Below are positions 34,942 to 45,535 of a DNA stretch of 64,000 bases, in pieces. The stretch spans positions 92,814 to 156,813 of the forward strand of contig SAYS01000010.1 of NCBI GenBank assembly GCA_004015825.1. Reading direction: 5' to 3'. Source of the DNA: Halovenus amylolytica. Lineage in GTDB: Archaea; Halobacteriota; Halobacteria; Halobacteriales; Haloarculaceae. The translations under genes and the position numbers were made by a program. Positions within the stretch are counted from its first letter, which is position 1. The number at the start of each line of letters is the position of its first letter. Under the pieces are notes generated by a model. It did not search any database, was not told where the DNA came from, and saw nothing but the letters and a program-made list of their open reading frames with translations.

Positions 34942-35988
34942 ATGCAGGCCGTTCAGTTCTCCGGTCACGGCGACAGGGGCGTCATCGAGTACGGCGAGTA
35001 TCCGGATCTGGAGATGGGTCGCGAGGCGGTACGCGTCGATATCCGTGCGGGCGCGTTGAATCACCTCGACGTCTGGACACGGCGAGGGCTTCCGGGGTTA
35101 GATCTGGCGATGCCACACATCCCCGGCAGCGATGGCGCAGGTGTCGTCGTCGAGGTGGGTGAGGGGGTGAGTCGGTTCGAGGAAGGGGATCGCGTCGCGG
35201 TGTCTGCCGGTATCAACTGTGGCGACTGCGAGTTCTGCCGGCACGGCGCTCCCACGCTGTGTGTCAACTTTCATCTCCTCGGCGAGCACGTCCGCGGTGT
35301 CCACGCCGAACAGGCGGTCGTCCACGAGGACAATCTGGTGTCTGTTCCGGAGCACGTCGACTGGGAGACGGCCGCGGCCGCACCGCTGGTCTTCCAGACT
35401 GCCTGGCGGATGCTCGTCACGCGCGCTGAACTCGGCCCCACGGAGTCGGTGCTCGTTCTCGGTGCGAGCGGCGGCGTCGGTCACGCTGCAGTCCAGATTG
35501 CGGACTACGTAGGTGCAGACGTCTACGCGACCGCAAGCTCCGCAGAGAAACTCGACTACGCCGAGGAGATCGGCGCAGATTACACCATCAACTACGAAAC
35601 CGAGGAGTTCGCCGACGCGATTCAGGATCTGACGGGAAAGCGTGGCGTCGACGTGGTCGTCGACCACGTCGGCGCACAGACCTGGCAACAGTCGCTGCGG
35701 AGTCTGGCCCGCGGTGGCCGGCTGGTCACCTGCGGCGCGACTACCGGCCCCAGTCCGGAGACCGACATCAACCGCATCTTCTGGAATCAGCTCGAAGTCA
35801 TCGGCTCGACGATGGGGACGCCGGGCGAGGTCGACGACGTGCTGGGGCTGGTCTGGGACGGCACCTTCGAACCCCGGATCAGGGAGGTGCTGCCGATGAG
35901 TGAGACCGCACGCGGGCACGAACTGCTCGAAGAACGTGAAGGCTTTGGCAAAGTAGTGCTAAAGCCCGATAGCGCGTACAATGAGTGA
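34942..35988 (+). CDS. MDR-type zinc-containing dehydrogenase/quinone oxidoreductase
   Basis: 348 residues, medium-chain dehydrogenase. The N-terminal GroES-like part has ALNHLDVWTRRG and IPGSDGAGVVVEVG, where the catalytic zinc His-Glu pair of classical alcohol dehydrogenases is replaced by Ser-Asp. The structural zinc lobe CGDCEFCRHGAPTLC is kept. The NADPH-binding part is VLVLGASGGVGHAAVQIA. This mixture points to the quinone oxidoreductase-like branch with a zinc lobe. Substrate unknown. It ends 8 bases into the next small gene, so the two are translationally coupled. Confidence 0.85.
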   Translation: MQAVQFSGHGDRGVIEYGEYPDLEMGREAVRVDIRAGALNHLDVWTRRGLPGLDLAMPHIPGSDGAGVVVEVGEGVSRFEEGDRVAVSAGINCGDCEFCRHGAPTLCVNFHLLGEHVRGVHAEQAVVHEDNLVSVPEHVDWETAAAAPLVFQTAWRMLVTRAELGPTESVLVLGASGGVGHAAVQIADYVGADVYATASSAEKLDYAEEIGADYTINYETEEFADAIQDLTGKRGVDVVVDHVGAQTWQQSLRSLARGGRLVTCGATTGPSPETDINRIFWNQLEVIGSTMGTPGEVDDVLGLVWDGTFEPRIREVLPMSETARGHELLEEREGFGKVVLKPDSAYNE

Positions 35989-36307
35989 TTCCACCACGGC
36001 GACCGAGGAGTCCCCGTCGGCCGAGCAACAACGGCCCGATGGCGGCACCATCGGCGAACAGACTGGCCGACCGAACCACGTCGAGACGGCCGAGGAGATC
36101 GACTGGCGGGGCTGGCTGCTCGTCGGCGCAGTCGTCGTCTCCTTTTTCATCATCCCGGTGCTGGTTCTCTTCATTCCGCAGATGAGCGGGTTGATCGCCT
36201 CACTCGGCTTCTCGCAGCGACAGGCGTATCTCGTCTTTCCGATGATTCCCGCGATCGTGCTGGGTCTGATCTCGGTGTGGGCCGCGGTCAGTACGCAAGT
36301 AAAGTAA
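35981..36307 (+). CDS. Small membrane protein with acidic tail
   Basis: 108 residues. The first 40 are Ser/Thr/Glu-rich and hydrophilic, followed by two transmembrane helices (about 44-66 and 81-102). It overlaps the preceding MDR gene by 8 bp, an arrangement that favours coupled translation, yet no functional link is obvious. I do not recognise the family, although haloarchaeal membrane proteins of this size and layout are common. Confidence 0.65.
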   Translation: MSDSTTATEESPSAEQQRPDGGTIGEQTGRPNHVETAEEIDWRGWLLVGAVVVSFFIIPVLVLFIPQMSGLIASLGFSQRQAYLVFPMIPAIVLGLISVWAAVSTQVK

Positions 36308-36425
36308 CGACCTCCAGATACTGCGGGTCGTACGTGGGTTCCGGTTCGGCTCTCCGCCCGACTTTCCTGCCGTTTTGTCGCCAAAACGTCTCATTCAGGC
36401 TGAGAATCACCAGAAGACGGCGGAT

Positions 36426-36438
36426 ACACTTATACATC
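36426..36438 (+). promoter_or_regulatory. TATA box of the 7TM histidine kinase gene
   Basis: ACACTTATACATC centred about 33 bases before the ATG at 36465 suggests a very short leader. Confidence 0.45.
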
Positions 36439-36464
36439 CGAGTAAAGTATCCTCACACTGCTGA

Positions 36465-38159
36465 ATGACCGAGTCGCTGTATTTCCCGCTGATCTTTCTC
36501 GCTGCGATGGTTGGGGTCTGTACCGCGCTGTTTGCACTATTTTACCGTGATCGGCCGGGGGCGAAACCGGCCGCGGTGTTCGCCGGGACCGCGAGCGTCT
36601 GGGCGGTCGTCGAGGGGTTGCGGGTGGCACAGACCGGGCTGGAGACGATGGTGCTCTGGACCGCAACAGCACTCTCGCTGTCGGTGCTGTTACCACCGGC
36701 GTGGCTGCTGTTCGTCCTCGAATACACCGGGAGTGAGCGCCGACTCACGCGACAGCTGTTCGCCGCCTTGCTCGTCGAACCGCTCCTCTTCCTCTCTGTA
36801 GTCTGGACGAACGACGCCCACGAACTCGTCTGGTCGGGAAGCGAAATAATCAGCTACGGTGCGTTCGACGGGTTGGCTGTCGAGTTTCAACTCGCCTACT
36901 GGGCACACCAGGTGTACGCCTCCCTCCTGCTCGCTGCCGGCGCTCTCATCCTCGTCCGAATGCTGCTGGAGACAAACCGACTCTACCAGTGGCAGGGGAT
37001 CGCACTGCTCGTCGCCGTGCTCGTCCCCATGAGTACGAATGCGATCTACAGTTTCGGATTGCTCCCGCCCGGAATCGACCCGACAGCGATCAGCTACGTC
37101 CTCGCGAGTGTCGTCCTCGCCGTCACCGTCCTCGAAACGGAACTGTTCGGGATCGCACCTGCGACCCGCCAGATCGGCCGCAGAGCAGTCCTGTCCGAAC
37201 TCGAAGACGCGATGATCATCCTCGACGACAGCGACCGGATCGTCGACGTCAACCCGGCCGCTGCGACGCTGCTCGGCCAGCCGGTTGCGGACTGTCTGGG
37301 ACGGGGACTCGTGGATCTCACACCAGCGCTTGCGGATGCGCTCGACGGTTCGACAGCACAGAGCCCGGTCGAACTCGAACTCGACGGCAAACGCCGCTAC
37401 TACGATCTGCGCCGCTCGGAGCTGTACCGTGGCTACGGAACGGTCTCGGGGCAGGTGTTGAGTCTGCGTGATATCACCGAGCGGCGCCAGCGCGAACAGC
37501 GCCTCGACGTACTCAACAGACTGCTCCGGCACAACGTCCGCAACGAGTTGAACGTCGTCCGTGGCAGTATCGAACTCGCCAGGACAGATATCGACGCCGA
37601 CGAACCGATCGCACGCCTGGAGACTGCGACCCGTGCCGTCGACGGTATCGTCGACCGGAGCGACAAACTCGGTCGGCTCTCGCGAATGCTCGACTCCGAA
37701 CAGGGTGACGGGATCGATATCGCAGCGGAGCTCCGTGGTGAACGCCAGATGGGTGGGCTCTCACCGGCCGGTGGCGAGGTGACGCTCGACCTCCCCGAGC
37801 GGATCGCGGTCACCGGCGGGAGCGCACTCGTCGCCGTCTTCGAGGAACTCGTCTCGAACGCTATCGAGCACAACGACAGCGAGGAGCCACGCGTCGTCGT
37901 CCGATTCCATGCGACCGAATCGAGCGACAGCCACGCCGTCATCGAAGTCAGCGACAATGGGCCGGGCATCGAACAGCAGGAACTACAGACGATTCTCTCG
38001 GGGCGTGAAACAGCACTCCAGCACTCCAGTGGGGTCGGGCTCTGGCTCGTCAACTGGGTGGTCGAACGGGCCGGTGGAACAGTTACCTTCGAGAACGACG
38101 ACGGCTGTACCGTTCGTGTCAGGTTACCACGCGCAGCGGTGGACGACACAGAAGGGTAA
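36465..38159 (+). CDS. Membrane sensor histidine kinase (7TM-PAS-HATPase)
   Basis: 564 residues. Residues about 5-225 form seven hydrophobic helices of the histidine-kinase N-terminal 7TM (HisK_7TM) type. A PAS domain follows (about 240-345, VLSELEDAMIILDDSDRIVDV), then a short helix and the haloarchaeal phosphoacceptor segment LLRHNVRNELNVVRGS, in which His replaces the usual H-E-x-x-x-P motif. The HATPase_c domain has N box EELVSNAIEHN, VSDNGPGIE and SSGVGLWLVNW. No response regulator is adjacent, so it is an orphan kinase. The signal is unknown. The gene almost abuts the convergent idi-like gene (3 bases). Confidence 0.9.
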   Translation: MTESLYFPLIFLAAMVGVCTALFALFYRDRPGAKPAAVFAGTASVWAVVEGLRVAQTGLETMVLWTATALSLSVLLPPAWLLFVLEYTGSERRLTRQLFAALLVEPLLFLSVVWTNDAHELVWSGSEIISYGAFDGLAVEFQLAYWAHQVYASLLLAAGALILVRMLLETNRLYQWQGIALLVAVLVPMSTNAIYSFGLLPPGIDPTAISYVLASVVLAVTVLETELFGIAPATRQIGRRAVLSELEDAMIILDDSDRIVDVNPAAATLLGQPVADCLGRGLVDLTPALADALDGSTAQSPVELELDGKRRYYDLRRSELYRGYGTVSGQVLSLRDITERRQREQRLDVLNRLLRHNVRNELNVVRGSIELARTDIDADEPIARLETATRAVDGIVDRSDKLGRLSRMLDSEQGDGIDIAAELRGERQMGGLSPAGGEVTLDLPERIAVTGGSALVAVFEELVSNAIEHNDSEEPRVVVRFHATESSDSHAVIEVSDNGPGIEQQELQTILSGRETALQHSSGVGLWLVNWVVERAGGTVTFENDDGCTVRVRLPRAAVDDTEG

Positions 38160-38162
38160 CCG

Positions 38163-38759
38163 TCAGTCGTCGAAATCCCGGCGCATCGCGATCTCGAACC
38201 AGGGGCAGAGCCGGAGCTGCCGATACCAGCTCGGGTGTTCGTGGAGTCGCTCGTAGGGGACCCACATGATGCCGCCGACCTCCTCGGGGTCCGGGTCGAT
38301 GCTGGTGTCCGTCAGCGTCGCTTTCAGGACAGCACAGACCTCGTGTTCGACGCCCGCGTTTTCGTAGTAGCGTTTGTACTCGAACCGGTCGGTCACCCGG
38401 AGATCGTCGTACTGGTCGGGCGAGATACCGAGTTCCTCGTCGAGGCGTTTGCTCGCGGCCTCGACCTGCGTCTCACCCTCGACAGGGTGTGAGGCGACGG
38501 TGCCGTCCCAGAAGGTGTCCCAGAGTCGTTTGTCGGGGCTGCGCTGTGCCAGCAGAATCCGGCCCTCCTCGTCGAACAGAAGCGTCGTGAACGCTCGATG
38601 TCGAATTCCATCGCCAGTGTGTGCATCTAGCCTGTTTACGGTCCCCTGCTCGTTGTCGTCACCGTCGACGGCAATGACGTCCTGCATCGCATTTTTGTGG
38701 TCGGCATCGGTCGCATCCTCGTGGTCCGGATCGCCCCCATGCGGGTCGCTCGTGCTCAT
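38163..38759 (-). CDS. idi: Isopentenyl-diphosphate isomerase type I-like Nudix protein
   Basis: 198-residue Nudix protein of the IDI-1 family: HRAFTTLLFDEEGRILLAQR, LWDTFWDGTVASHP and EAASKRLDEELGI (Nudix helix), then FEYKRYYENAGVEHEVCAVL and VPYERLHEHPSWY. In canonical IDI-1 the loop before HP carries a catalytic Cys (VCGHP in the bacterial enzyme); here it reads VASHP, so that Cys is Ala. The catalytic Glu of EHEVC is present. It may isomerise differently, act as another Nudix hydrolase, or be a poor isomerase beside a type II enzyme encoded elsewhere. The start at 38759 precedes a 50-residue acidic tail. Confidence 0.78.
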   Translation of the reverse strand: MSTSDPHGGDPDHEDATDADHKNAMQDVIAVDGDDNEQGTVNRLDAHTGDGIRHRAFTTLLFDEEGRILLAQRSPDKRLWDTFWDGTVASHPVEGETQVEAASKRLDEELGISPDQYDDLRVTDRFEYKRYYENAGVEHEVCAVLKATLTDTSIDPDPEEVGGIMWVPYERLHEHPSWYRQLRLCPWFEIAMRRDFDD

Positions 38760-38853
38760 GGTATGGCACTAGATCAGGAGGTTGATACCGTCTTCGTTTT
38801 GCCCTGCGACACTGCAGCTGACGTCACCGCACGTGTTCTTCACGTGTGGCAGA

Positions 38854-38909
38854 CAGACGGCTGTCGGCTGTCTGACGCGGTTCTTTGAACAGGCTGTCCG
38901 TAGACAGCC
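38854..38909. promoter_or_regulatory. Two stem-loop motifs before the zinc-ribbon gene
   Basis: A near-perfect stem (CAGACGGC at 38854-38861 with GCTGTCTG at 38867-38874) is followed by a perfect 7-bp stem with a 4-base loop (GGCTGTC at 38892-38898, GACAGCC at 38903-38909). The second hairpin ends two bases before the ATG at 38912. It may hide the start codon in mRNA or serve as an operator. Confidence 0.45.
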
Positions 38910-38911
38910 CC

Positions 38912-39358
38912 ATGAGCAGCGAACCGAGCCAGGGATCGACTGGGGACGTGTCGGCACCCCTCTCGTGTACGTTCTGTGACTGTCAGCTGACCGAACAACT
39001 GCTCGCGCTCCAGAGCTATCCGGGCGCAGAGGCGACACTGCCGACCGCCATCCCGGACCACGGCGGCCTCACGCTGTGTCCGGACTGCGCGAGCGAGGTG
39101 GTCGAGCTGATCACGAGCTGGCACCGCCACGGACAGCCACCGGTCGGTGACGACCGCTCTATCGGGGAGGGCTACCGGGCGATTGCGTCGACCTGCAGCT
39201 TCTGTACGAACAGCTGTGACGGGCCAGTCCTCGGGGTCGAACTCTACCGGCGTATCGGCGACGAGCTACCAGCCTACGCGAACTACACGCTCTGTGAAAA
39301 CTGCCAACCCGTCTTCGGTGAGTTTCTGGAGAACGTGCGCGGTCAGACAGAAAACTAG
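38912..39358 (+). CDS. Four-CxxC zinc-ribbon protein of unknown function
   Basis: 148 residues with four Cys pairs: CTFCDC near residue 18, CPDC near 59, CSFC near 96 and CENC near 131. They suggest two zinc ribbons each built from two pairs. No catalytic domain is visible. Such double-ribbon proteins can bind nucleic acid or protein, but nothing specific can be said. It converges on the MinD-like gene, sharing a CTAG overlap of stop codons (39355-39358). A hairpin lies directly before its start. Confidence 0.65.
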   Translation: MSSEPSQGSTGDVSAPLSCTFCDCQLTEQLLALQSYPGAEATLPTAIPDHGGLTLCPDCASEVVELITSWHRHGQPPVGDDRSIGEGYRAIASTCSFCTNSCDGPVLGVELYRRIGDELPAYANYTLCENCQPVFGEFLENVRGQTEN

Positions 39359-40101
39359 TTGTCGACCCACTCCTGTGGGACGAGATCGACTGCTTCACCG
39401 TTTTCCCCCTCGAAAAAGACTGGTTCGAGTTGATCGACGAGTTCCTGAAACGCCGCTGCGGCAGGACTCTCCGGGCTGGTGTTGACGAGCGGTTCGTCTC
39501 CGGCAGCGTCGAGATCGCTCGGAATCCCGCCGAGAATCGGGAACGCGAACTCCTCGTCGATGTCCGCGATCGGCGTCTCTTCGGTGGCGCGAACGAGCAG
39601 TGCCCCCAGGATCTCGCTGTCGACGAGTTCGGCGATCGTCCCGGTTTTGCCGGTATCAGTCAGCGAGACGTGATCCGGGGTCGTGACGAGAACGACGCCA
39701 TCGGCCAGCTCCAGCGGGACCGTCGTCTCCTTGCTGAGTCCCGCAGCGGTGTCGATCAGAACGACATCGTAGGTGTTGCTCAGTGTGCTCGCGACCCGTC
39801 GAAGTTTGTCCGGATCCGTCTGCGCGTACGCGTCGAGACTCGGTTCGCCCGGGATGATCGACATACCAGCCGGTGTGTCAGTCAGTGTCTCACTGACGGT
39901 CGCGTTGCCGGCGAGCACGTCGTGCAGATACGCGTCGGAGTCCACACCGAGCATCTCGGCGACGTTCGGCATCGCCAGATCCGCATCGATAATGGCCGTA
40001 TCGTACCCCCGAGATTCCAGTACCGCGGCGAGATTGATCGCTGTTGTCGTCTTGCCAACGCCGCCGTTGCCGCCTGCAATCGTACACACGTAACTACCCA
40101 T
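39355..40101 (-). CDS. minD: MinD/ParA-family ATPase with an altered Walker A lysine
   Basis: 248-residue P-loop ATPase of the MinD/ParA/Soj superfamily, involved in placing or partitioning cell components. The N-terminal Walker A reads IAGGNGGVGKTTTAINLA: the signature lysine of the deviant Walker A (K-G-G-x-G-K-T) is Asn here, while the second lysine (GKT) is intact. YDTAIIDADLAMPNVAEML (switch I) and YDVVLIDTAAGLS (switch II) are well conserved. The start at 40101 is chosen over an in-frame GTG directly upstream. A TATA-like AATATATATGG lies near 40125-40135. Partner proteins are not adjacent. Confidence 0.88.
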   Translation of the reverse strand: MGSYVCTIAGGNGGVGKTTTAINLAAVLESRGYDTAIIDADLAMPNVAEMLGVDSDAYLHDVLAGNATVSETLTDTPAGMSIIPGEPSLDAYAQTDPDKLRRVASTLSNTYDVVLIDTAAGLSKETTVPLELADGVVLVTTPDHVSLTDTGKTGTIAELVDSEILGALLVRATEETPIADIDEEFAFPILGGIPSDLDAAGDEPLVNTSPESPAAAAFQELVDQLEPVFFEGENGEAVDLVPQEWVDN

Positions 40102-40326
40102 CACTCATAGCGAAGCGGTCGAACAATATATATGGCACGTAGACGGGCCGAGAGACGAACAGTCCGTGCTCTCCATCAGAACTGAACGAACTGGCCGAAC
40201 CAGTCCAGAAGACGGGACGGTCCGACGACTGATCGGCAACGAGGGTGGACAGATCGGTCAGCGCTTCCTACAAACTTTCTTTATACCCGAGGGAAGAACA
40301 TAGCATATGATCTGTAGAATGAAGTT

Positions 40327-40331
40327 GGAGG
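40327..40331 (+). promoter_or_regulatory. Ribosome binding site of pyk
   Basis: GGAGG seven bases before GTG at 40339 decides the start. CTTTATACCC near 40279-40288 is a candidate TATA element, giving a short leader. Confidence 0.6.
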
Positions 40332-40338
40332 GTAGACT

Positions 40339-42108
40339 GTGAGTCGACGTGCGAAGATCGTCTGCACGCTCGGCCCTGCCTCGGACGACAAAGAATCGAT
40401 CGCCGCGCTCGCGAACAGCGGCATGTCCGTCGCCAGACTCAACGCCAGCCACGGCTCACCGGACCAGCGCCGGGAACTGATCGACCGGATCCGATCGGTC
40501 GACGAAGAGATCGGCACGCCGATCGGGATCATGCACGATATGCCGGGCCCCGAGATCCGGACAGCAGAGTCCGAAGAGGGGACCGTCTTCGACGAGGGTG
40601 ACGAAGTCCCGTTCGTCCCGGGCGGGGAGACGACACCCGAGCAGGTCGGTGTCTCGAAGGATCTCTCCGCGGCCGAAGCCGGCGACAGAATCTTGCTCGA
40701 CGACGGACGGCTCGAGGCGACCGTGACCAGGGTCGACGGTGAGACGGTGTACGCGCGGTTCGAAACTGGTGGGACCCTCGAGAGCCGGAAGGGGGTGAAC
40801 GTCCCCGGTGTCGATCTCGGCTTGCCGCCAGTGACGGAGAAAGACCGCCAGGAGATGGACGTCGCTGCGGACAAAAAGGTCGACTTCATGGCGGCGAGTT
40901 TCGTCAGTTCTGCGGCCGACATCTACGAGATCAGCTCCGAACTCGAAGACCGCGACGCGAACATCCCGATCATCGCGAAGATCGAGCGCGTCGAGGCCGT
41001 CGAGAACATCGACGAGATCATCGACGCCGCCGACGGGATCATGGTCGCACGAGGTGATCTCGGTGTCGAGATCCCGCTCGAAGACGTGCCGATCATCCAG
41101 AAACAGATCATCCGGAAATGCCAGCGCGGTGGTGTGCCGGTCATCACGGCGACGGAGATGCTGGATTCGATGATCCACAACCGCCGTCCGACCCGTGCAG
41201 AGGCCTCTGACGTGGCGAATGCCGTCCTCGACGGGACCGACGCTGTCATGCTCTCGGGTGAGACGGCGATCGGTGATCACCCCGCCGAGGTCGTCGATAC
41301 GATGGATCGGATCGTCCGTGACGTCGAAGAGAGCGACGAGTACGCCGAGACGCTCGAACAGCGAGTGCCACCAGCAGGTGAGACGCGCACTGACGCGCTG
41401 GCTCGCTCCGCCCGGTATCTGGCCCGTGACACCGGTGCATCCGCCATCACCGTCGCGAGTGAGTCCGGCTACACGGCACGGAAAGCCGCGAAGTACCGCC
41501 CGAACATCCCCGTCGTCGCCGCGACACCGACAGAGCGTGTCAAACGGCAGTTGACGCTCGCCTGGGGGATCATCCCGCGAAAGGTCGAGTACGTCGACGA
41601 CACCGACTCCCTGATCCGGAATACGGTTCAGTCGGCACTGGACGCAGGGAGTGCGGAAAGCGGTGACACGGTCGTCGTCCTCTCCGGGATGATGACCGAC
41701 CACGGCGGCTACGACACGGCCGATATGCTGAAAGTCCACGTCGCCTCCGAGCGCCTCGCTGCCGGCCGCTCGGTCGTCTCCGGCTTCGCAACTGGCCCGC
41801 TCCATCGCGTCTCGGACGGGGATCTCTCTGACGTACCGGACGGCGCGCTCGTCGCAGTGCCGGAGTCCTTCGATGGCGAGTTCACGGGAGAACTCTCGAA
41901 AGTCGCTGGCATCGTCGATGCCCACGAAGGAATGACTGGCTACGCAGCGATCGTCGCCCGGGAACTCGAAATCCCGATGATCAGCAACGCGACTGTCCCC
42001 GAGGATATCGAGGACGGAGAAGTCATCACGCTCGATGGCGAGCGTGGCGTCATCTACGCGGATCGGCTGGAAGACGAATCAGACGTGGATCGAGCAAAGG
42101 GCCGCTAG
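40339..42108 (+). CDS. pyk: Pyruvate kinase with a C-terminal PEP-utilising domain
   Basis: Last step of glycolysis, phosphoenolpyruvate plus ADP to pyruvate plus ATP. 589 residues starting with GTG (MSRRAKIVCTLGPASDD after initiation). Active-site blocks: MHDMPGPEIRTAE, IIAKIERVEAVENID with the catalytic Lys, MVARGDLGVEIPLEDVPIIQKQII and PVITATEMLDSMIHN. The catalytic barrel and allosteric C domain end near 480. The last 100 residues (about 485-589, including GMTGYAAIVARELEIPMI) are the extra PEP-utilising mobile domain seen in many archaeal and Bacillus-type enzymes. It converges on an alcohol dehydrogenase gene, sharing CTAG. Confidence 0.95.
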   Translation: MSRRAKIVCTLGPASDDKESIAALANSGMSVARLNASHGSPDQRRELIDRIRSVDEEIGTPIGIMHDMPGPEIRTAESEEGTVFDEGDEVPFVPGGETTPEQVGVSKDLSAAEAGDRILLDDGRLEATVTRVDGETVYARFETGGTLESRKGVNVPGVDLGLPPVTEKDRQEMDVAADKKVDFMAASFVSSAADIYEISSELEDRDANIPIIAKIERVEAVENIDEIIDAADGIMVARGDLGVEIPLEDVPIIQKQIIRKCQRGGVPVITATEMLDSMIHNRRPTRAEASDVANAVLDGTDAVMLSGETAIGDHPAEVVDTMDRIVRDVEESDEYAETLEQRVPPAGETRTDALARSARYLARDTGASAITVASESGYTARKAAKYRPNIPVVAATPTERVKRQLTLAWGIIPRKVEYVDDTDSLIRNTVQSALDAGSAESGDTVVVLSGMMTDHGGYDTADMLKVHVASERLAAGRSVVSGFATGPLHRVSDGDLSDVPDGALVAVPESFDGEFTGELSKVAGIVDAHEGMTGYAAIVARELEIPMISNATVPEDIEDGEVITLDGERGVIYADRLEDESDVDRAKGR

Positions 42109-43133
42109 AGTCGGACCATCACTTTGATCGCCTCCCGCTGGTCCATCGCGCGGTAGCCCTCGGGAACGCCGTCGAGATCGACTGTTTTTGTGAAGATCGG
42201 CGACGGATCGAGCGTTCCGCCGAGTACGTCGGCCATCAGGTCGTCGGCGTACGCTCGGACCGGTGCGACCCCGCCGCGAAGCGTGATGTTGTCGCCGAAC
42301 AGCGAGTACAGCTCTAGCCCTGCGTCGTCGACGCCGTGTGGGACGCCGACATAGCCCACGGTGCCGCCCGGTCGGCAGACCTCGATTGCCGTCTCCATCG
42401 CCGAGGCTGCGCCGACACACTCCATGACGTGGTTTGCGCCGCCGTAGGTCAGTTCCTGTGCTCGCTCGATTGCATCCTCGCCTCGCTTTGCGATCGTCTC
42501 GGTCGCGCCGAACTCCTCGGCGAGTTCGAGTCGGTCCTCGTGGTGGCCCATCGCGACGATGCGTTCGGCTCCGAGTCGGCGGGCTGCCAGGACGGCACAG
42601 AGCCCAACGGCGCCGTCGCCGACGACGACGCAGGTGTCACCCGCGTCGACCCCCGCGCTGACTGCGGCGTGGTGACCCGTCCCCATCACGTCCGTCAGTG
42701 GGAGCAGTGATTCGAGCGCGGATTCGTCGTCGGCGTACCGATCCGGCACTCGGACGAGCGTGCCGTCGGCTTCGGGGACGTGGAGGTACTCGGCCTGTGC
42801 GCCGTTCCAGGACTCGCCGTTGACACAGGAGGTGTGCAGTCCCTTGCGGCAGAACTCACAGCGACCGCAGCTGACGAGGAATGGAGCCAGTACGCGGTCG
42901 CCCGGCTCGACCGACCGGACGGCCGAGCCGACCTCCTCGACGATTCCCATCGGCTCGTGGCCGACACGTGAGCCGACCTCGCGGTCGCTCTCGCCGCGGT
43001 AAAACCAGAGATCGGAGCCACAGACCGCGGTGTGGGTGACCTGAATTACTGCCTCGCGTGGTGACTCGACTTCGGGTTTCGGTCGCTTTTCGATCTCGAT
43101 CTCGCCGGGGCCGCGGAACACTGCTGCGCGCAT
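42105..43133 (-). CDS. Zinc-dependent alcohol dehydrogenase
   Basis: 342 residues, medium-chain dehydrogenase with both zincs. The catalytic site is AVCGSDLWFYRGE with Cys, and VGHEPMG with His-Glu; the structural lobe is CGRCEFCRKGLHTSC. The NAD(P) motif is VVGDGAVGLCAVLAA. Compared with the MDR gene at 34942, this one keeps the catalytic zinc ligands. The substrate is unknown; glutathione- or threonine-type enzymes are close relatives in the family. Two overlapping stops with pyk (42105-42108). Confidence 0.9.
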   Translation of the reverse strand: MRAAVFRGPGEIEIEKRPKPEVESPREAVIQVTHTAVCGSDLWFYRGESDREVGSRVGHEPMGIVEEVGSAVRSVEPGDRVLAPFLVSCGRCEFCRKGLHTSCVNGESWNGAQAEYLHVPEADGTLVRVPDRYADDESALESLLPLTDVMGTGHHAAVSAGVDAGDTCVVVGDGAVGLCAVLAARRLGAERIVAMGHHEDRLELAEEFGATETIAKRGEDAIERAQELTYGGANHVMECVGAASAMETAIEVCRPGGTVGYVGVPHGVDDAGLELYSLFGDNITLRGGVAPVRAYADDLMADVLGGTLDPSPIFTKTVDLDGVPEGYRAMDQREAIKVMVRL

Positions 43134-43274
43134 ACCTCATCTTCTGGCCGACGAGAAAAGCCGCTTTCGCCAGTATGAGTTGCTGGGTGGTTCGTCGAGA
43201 ATGGCAATCCTCGTATTCGACACCTCTGTGGGACGTTCTTGCCGGTATAATCTGACTAGTTTTTCCGACAATTA

Positions 43275-45455
<2,181 letters not shown>

Positions 45456-45535
45456 CTACTTTACCGTGTGAACTGATAGACGAAGCTCGATTTTATCGCC
45501 ACCCAGCAACTTACCAGCGCCAATACAACAAAAGA

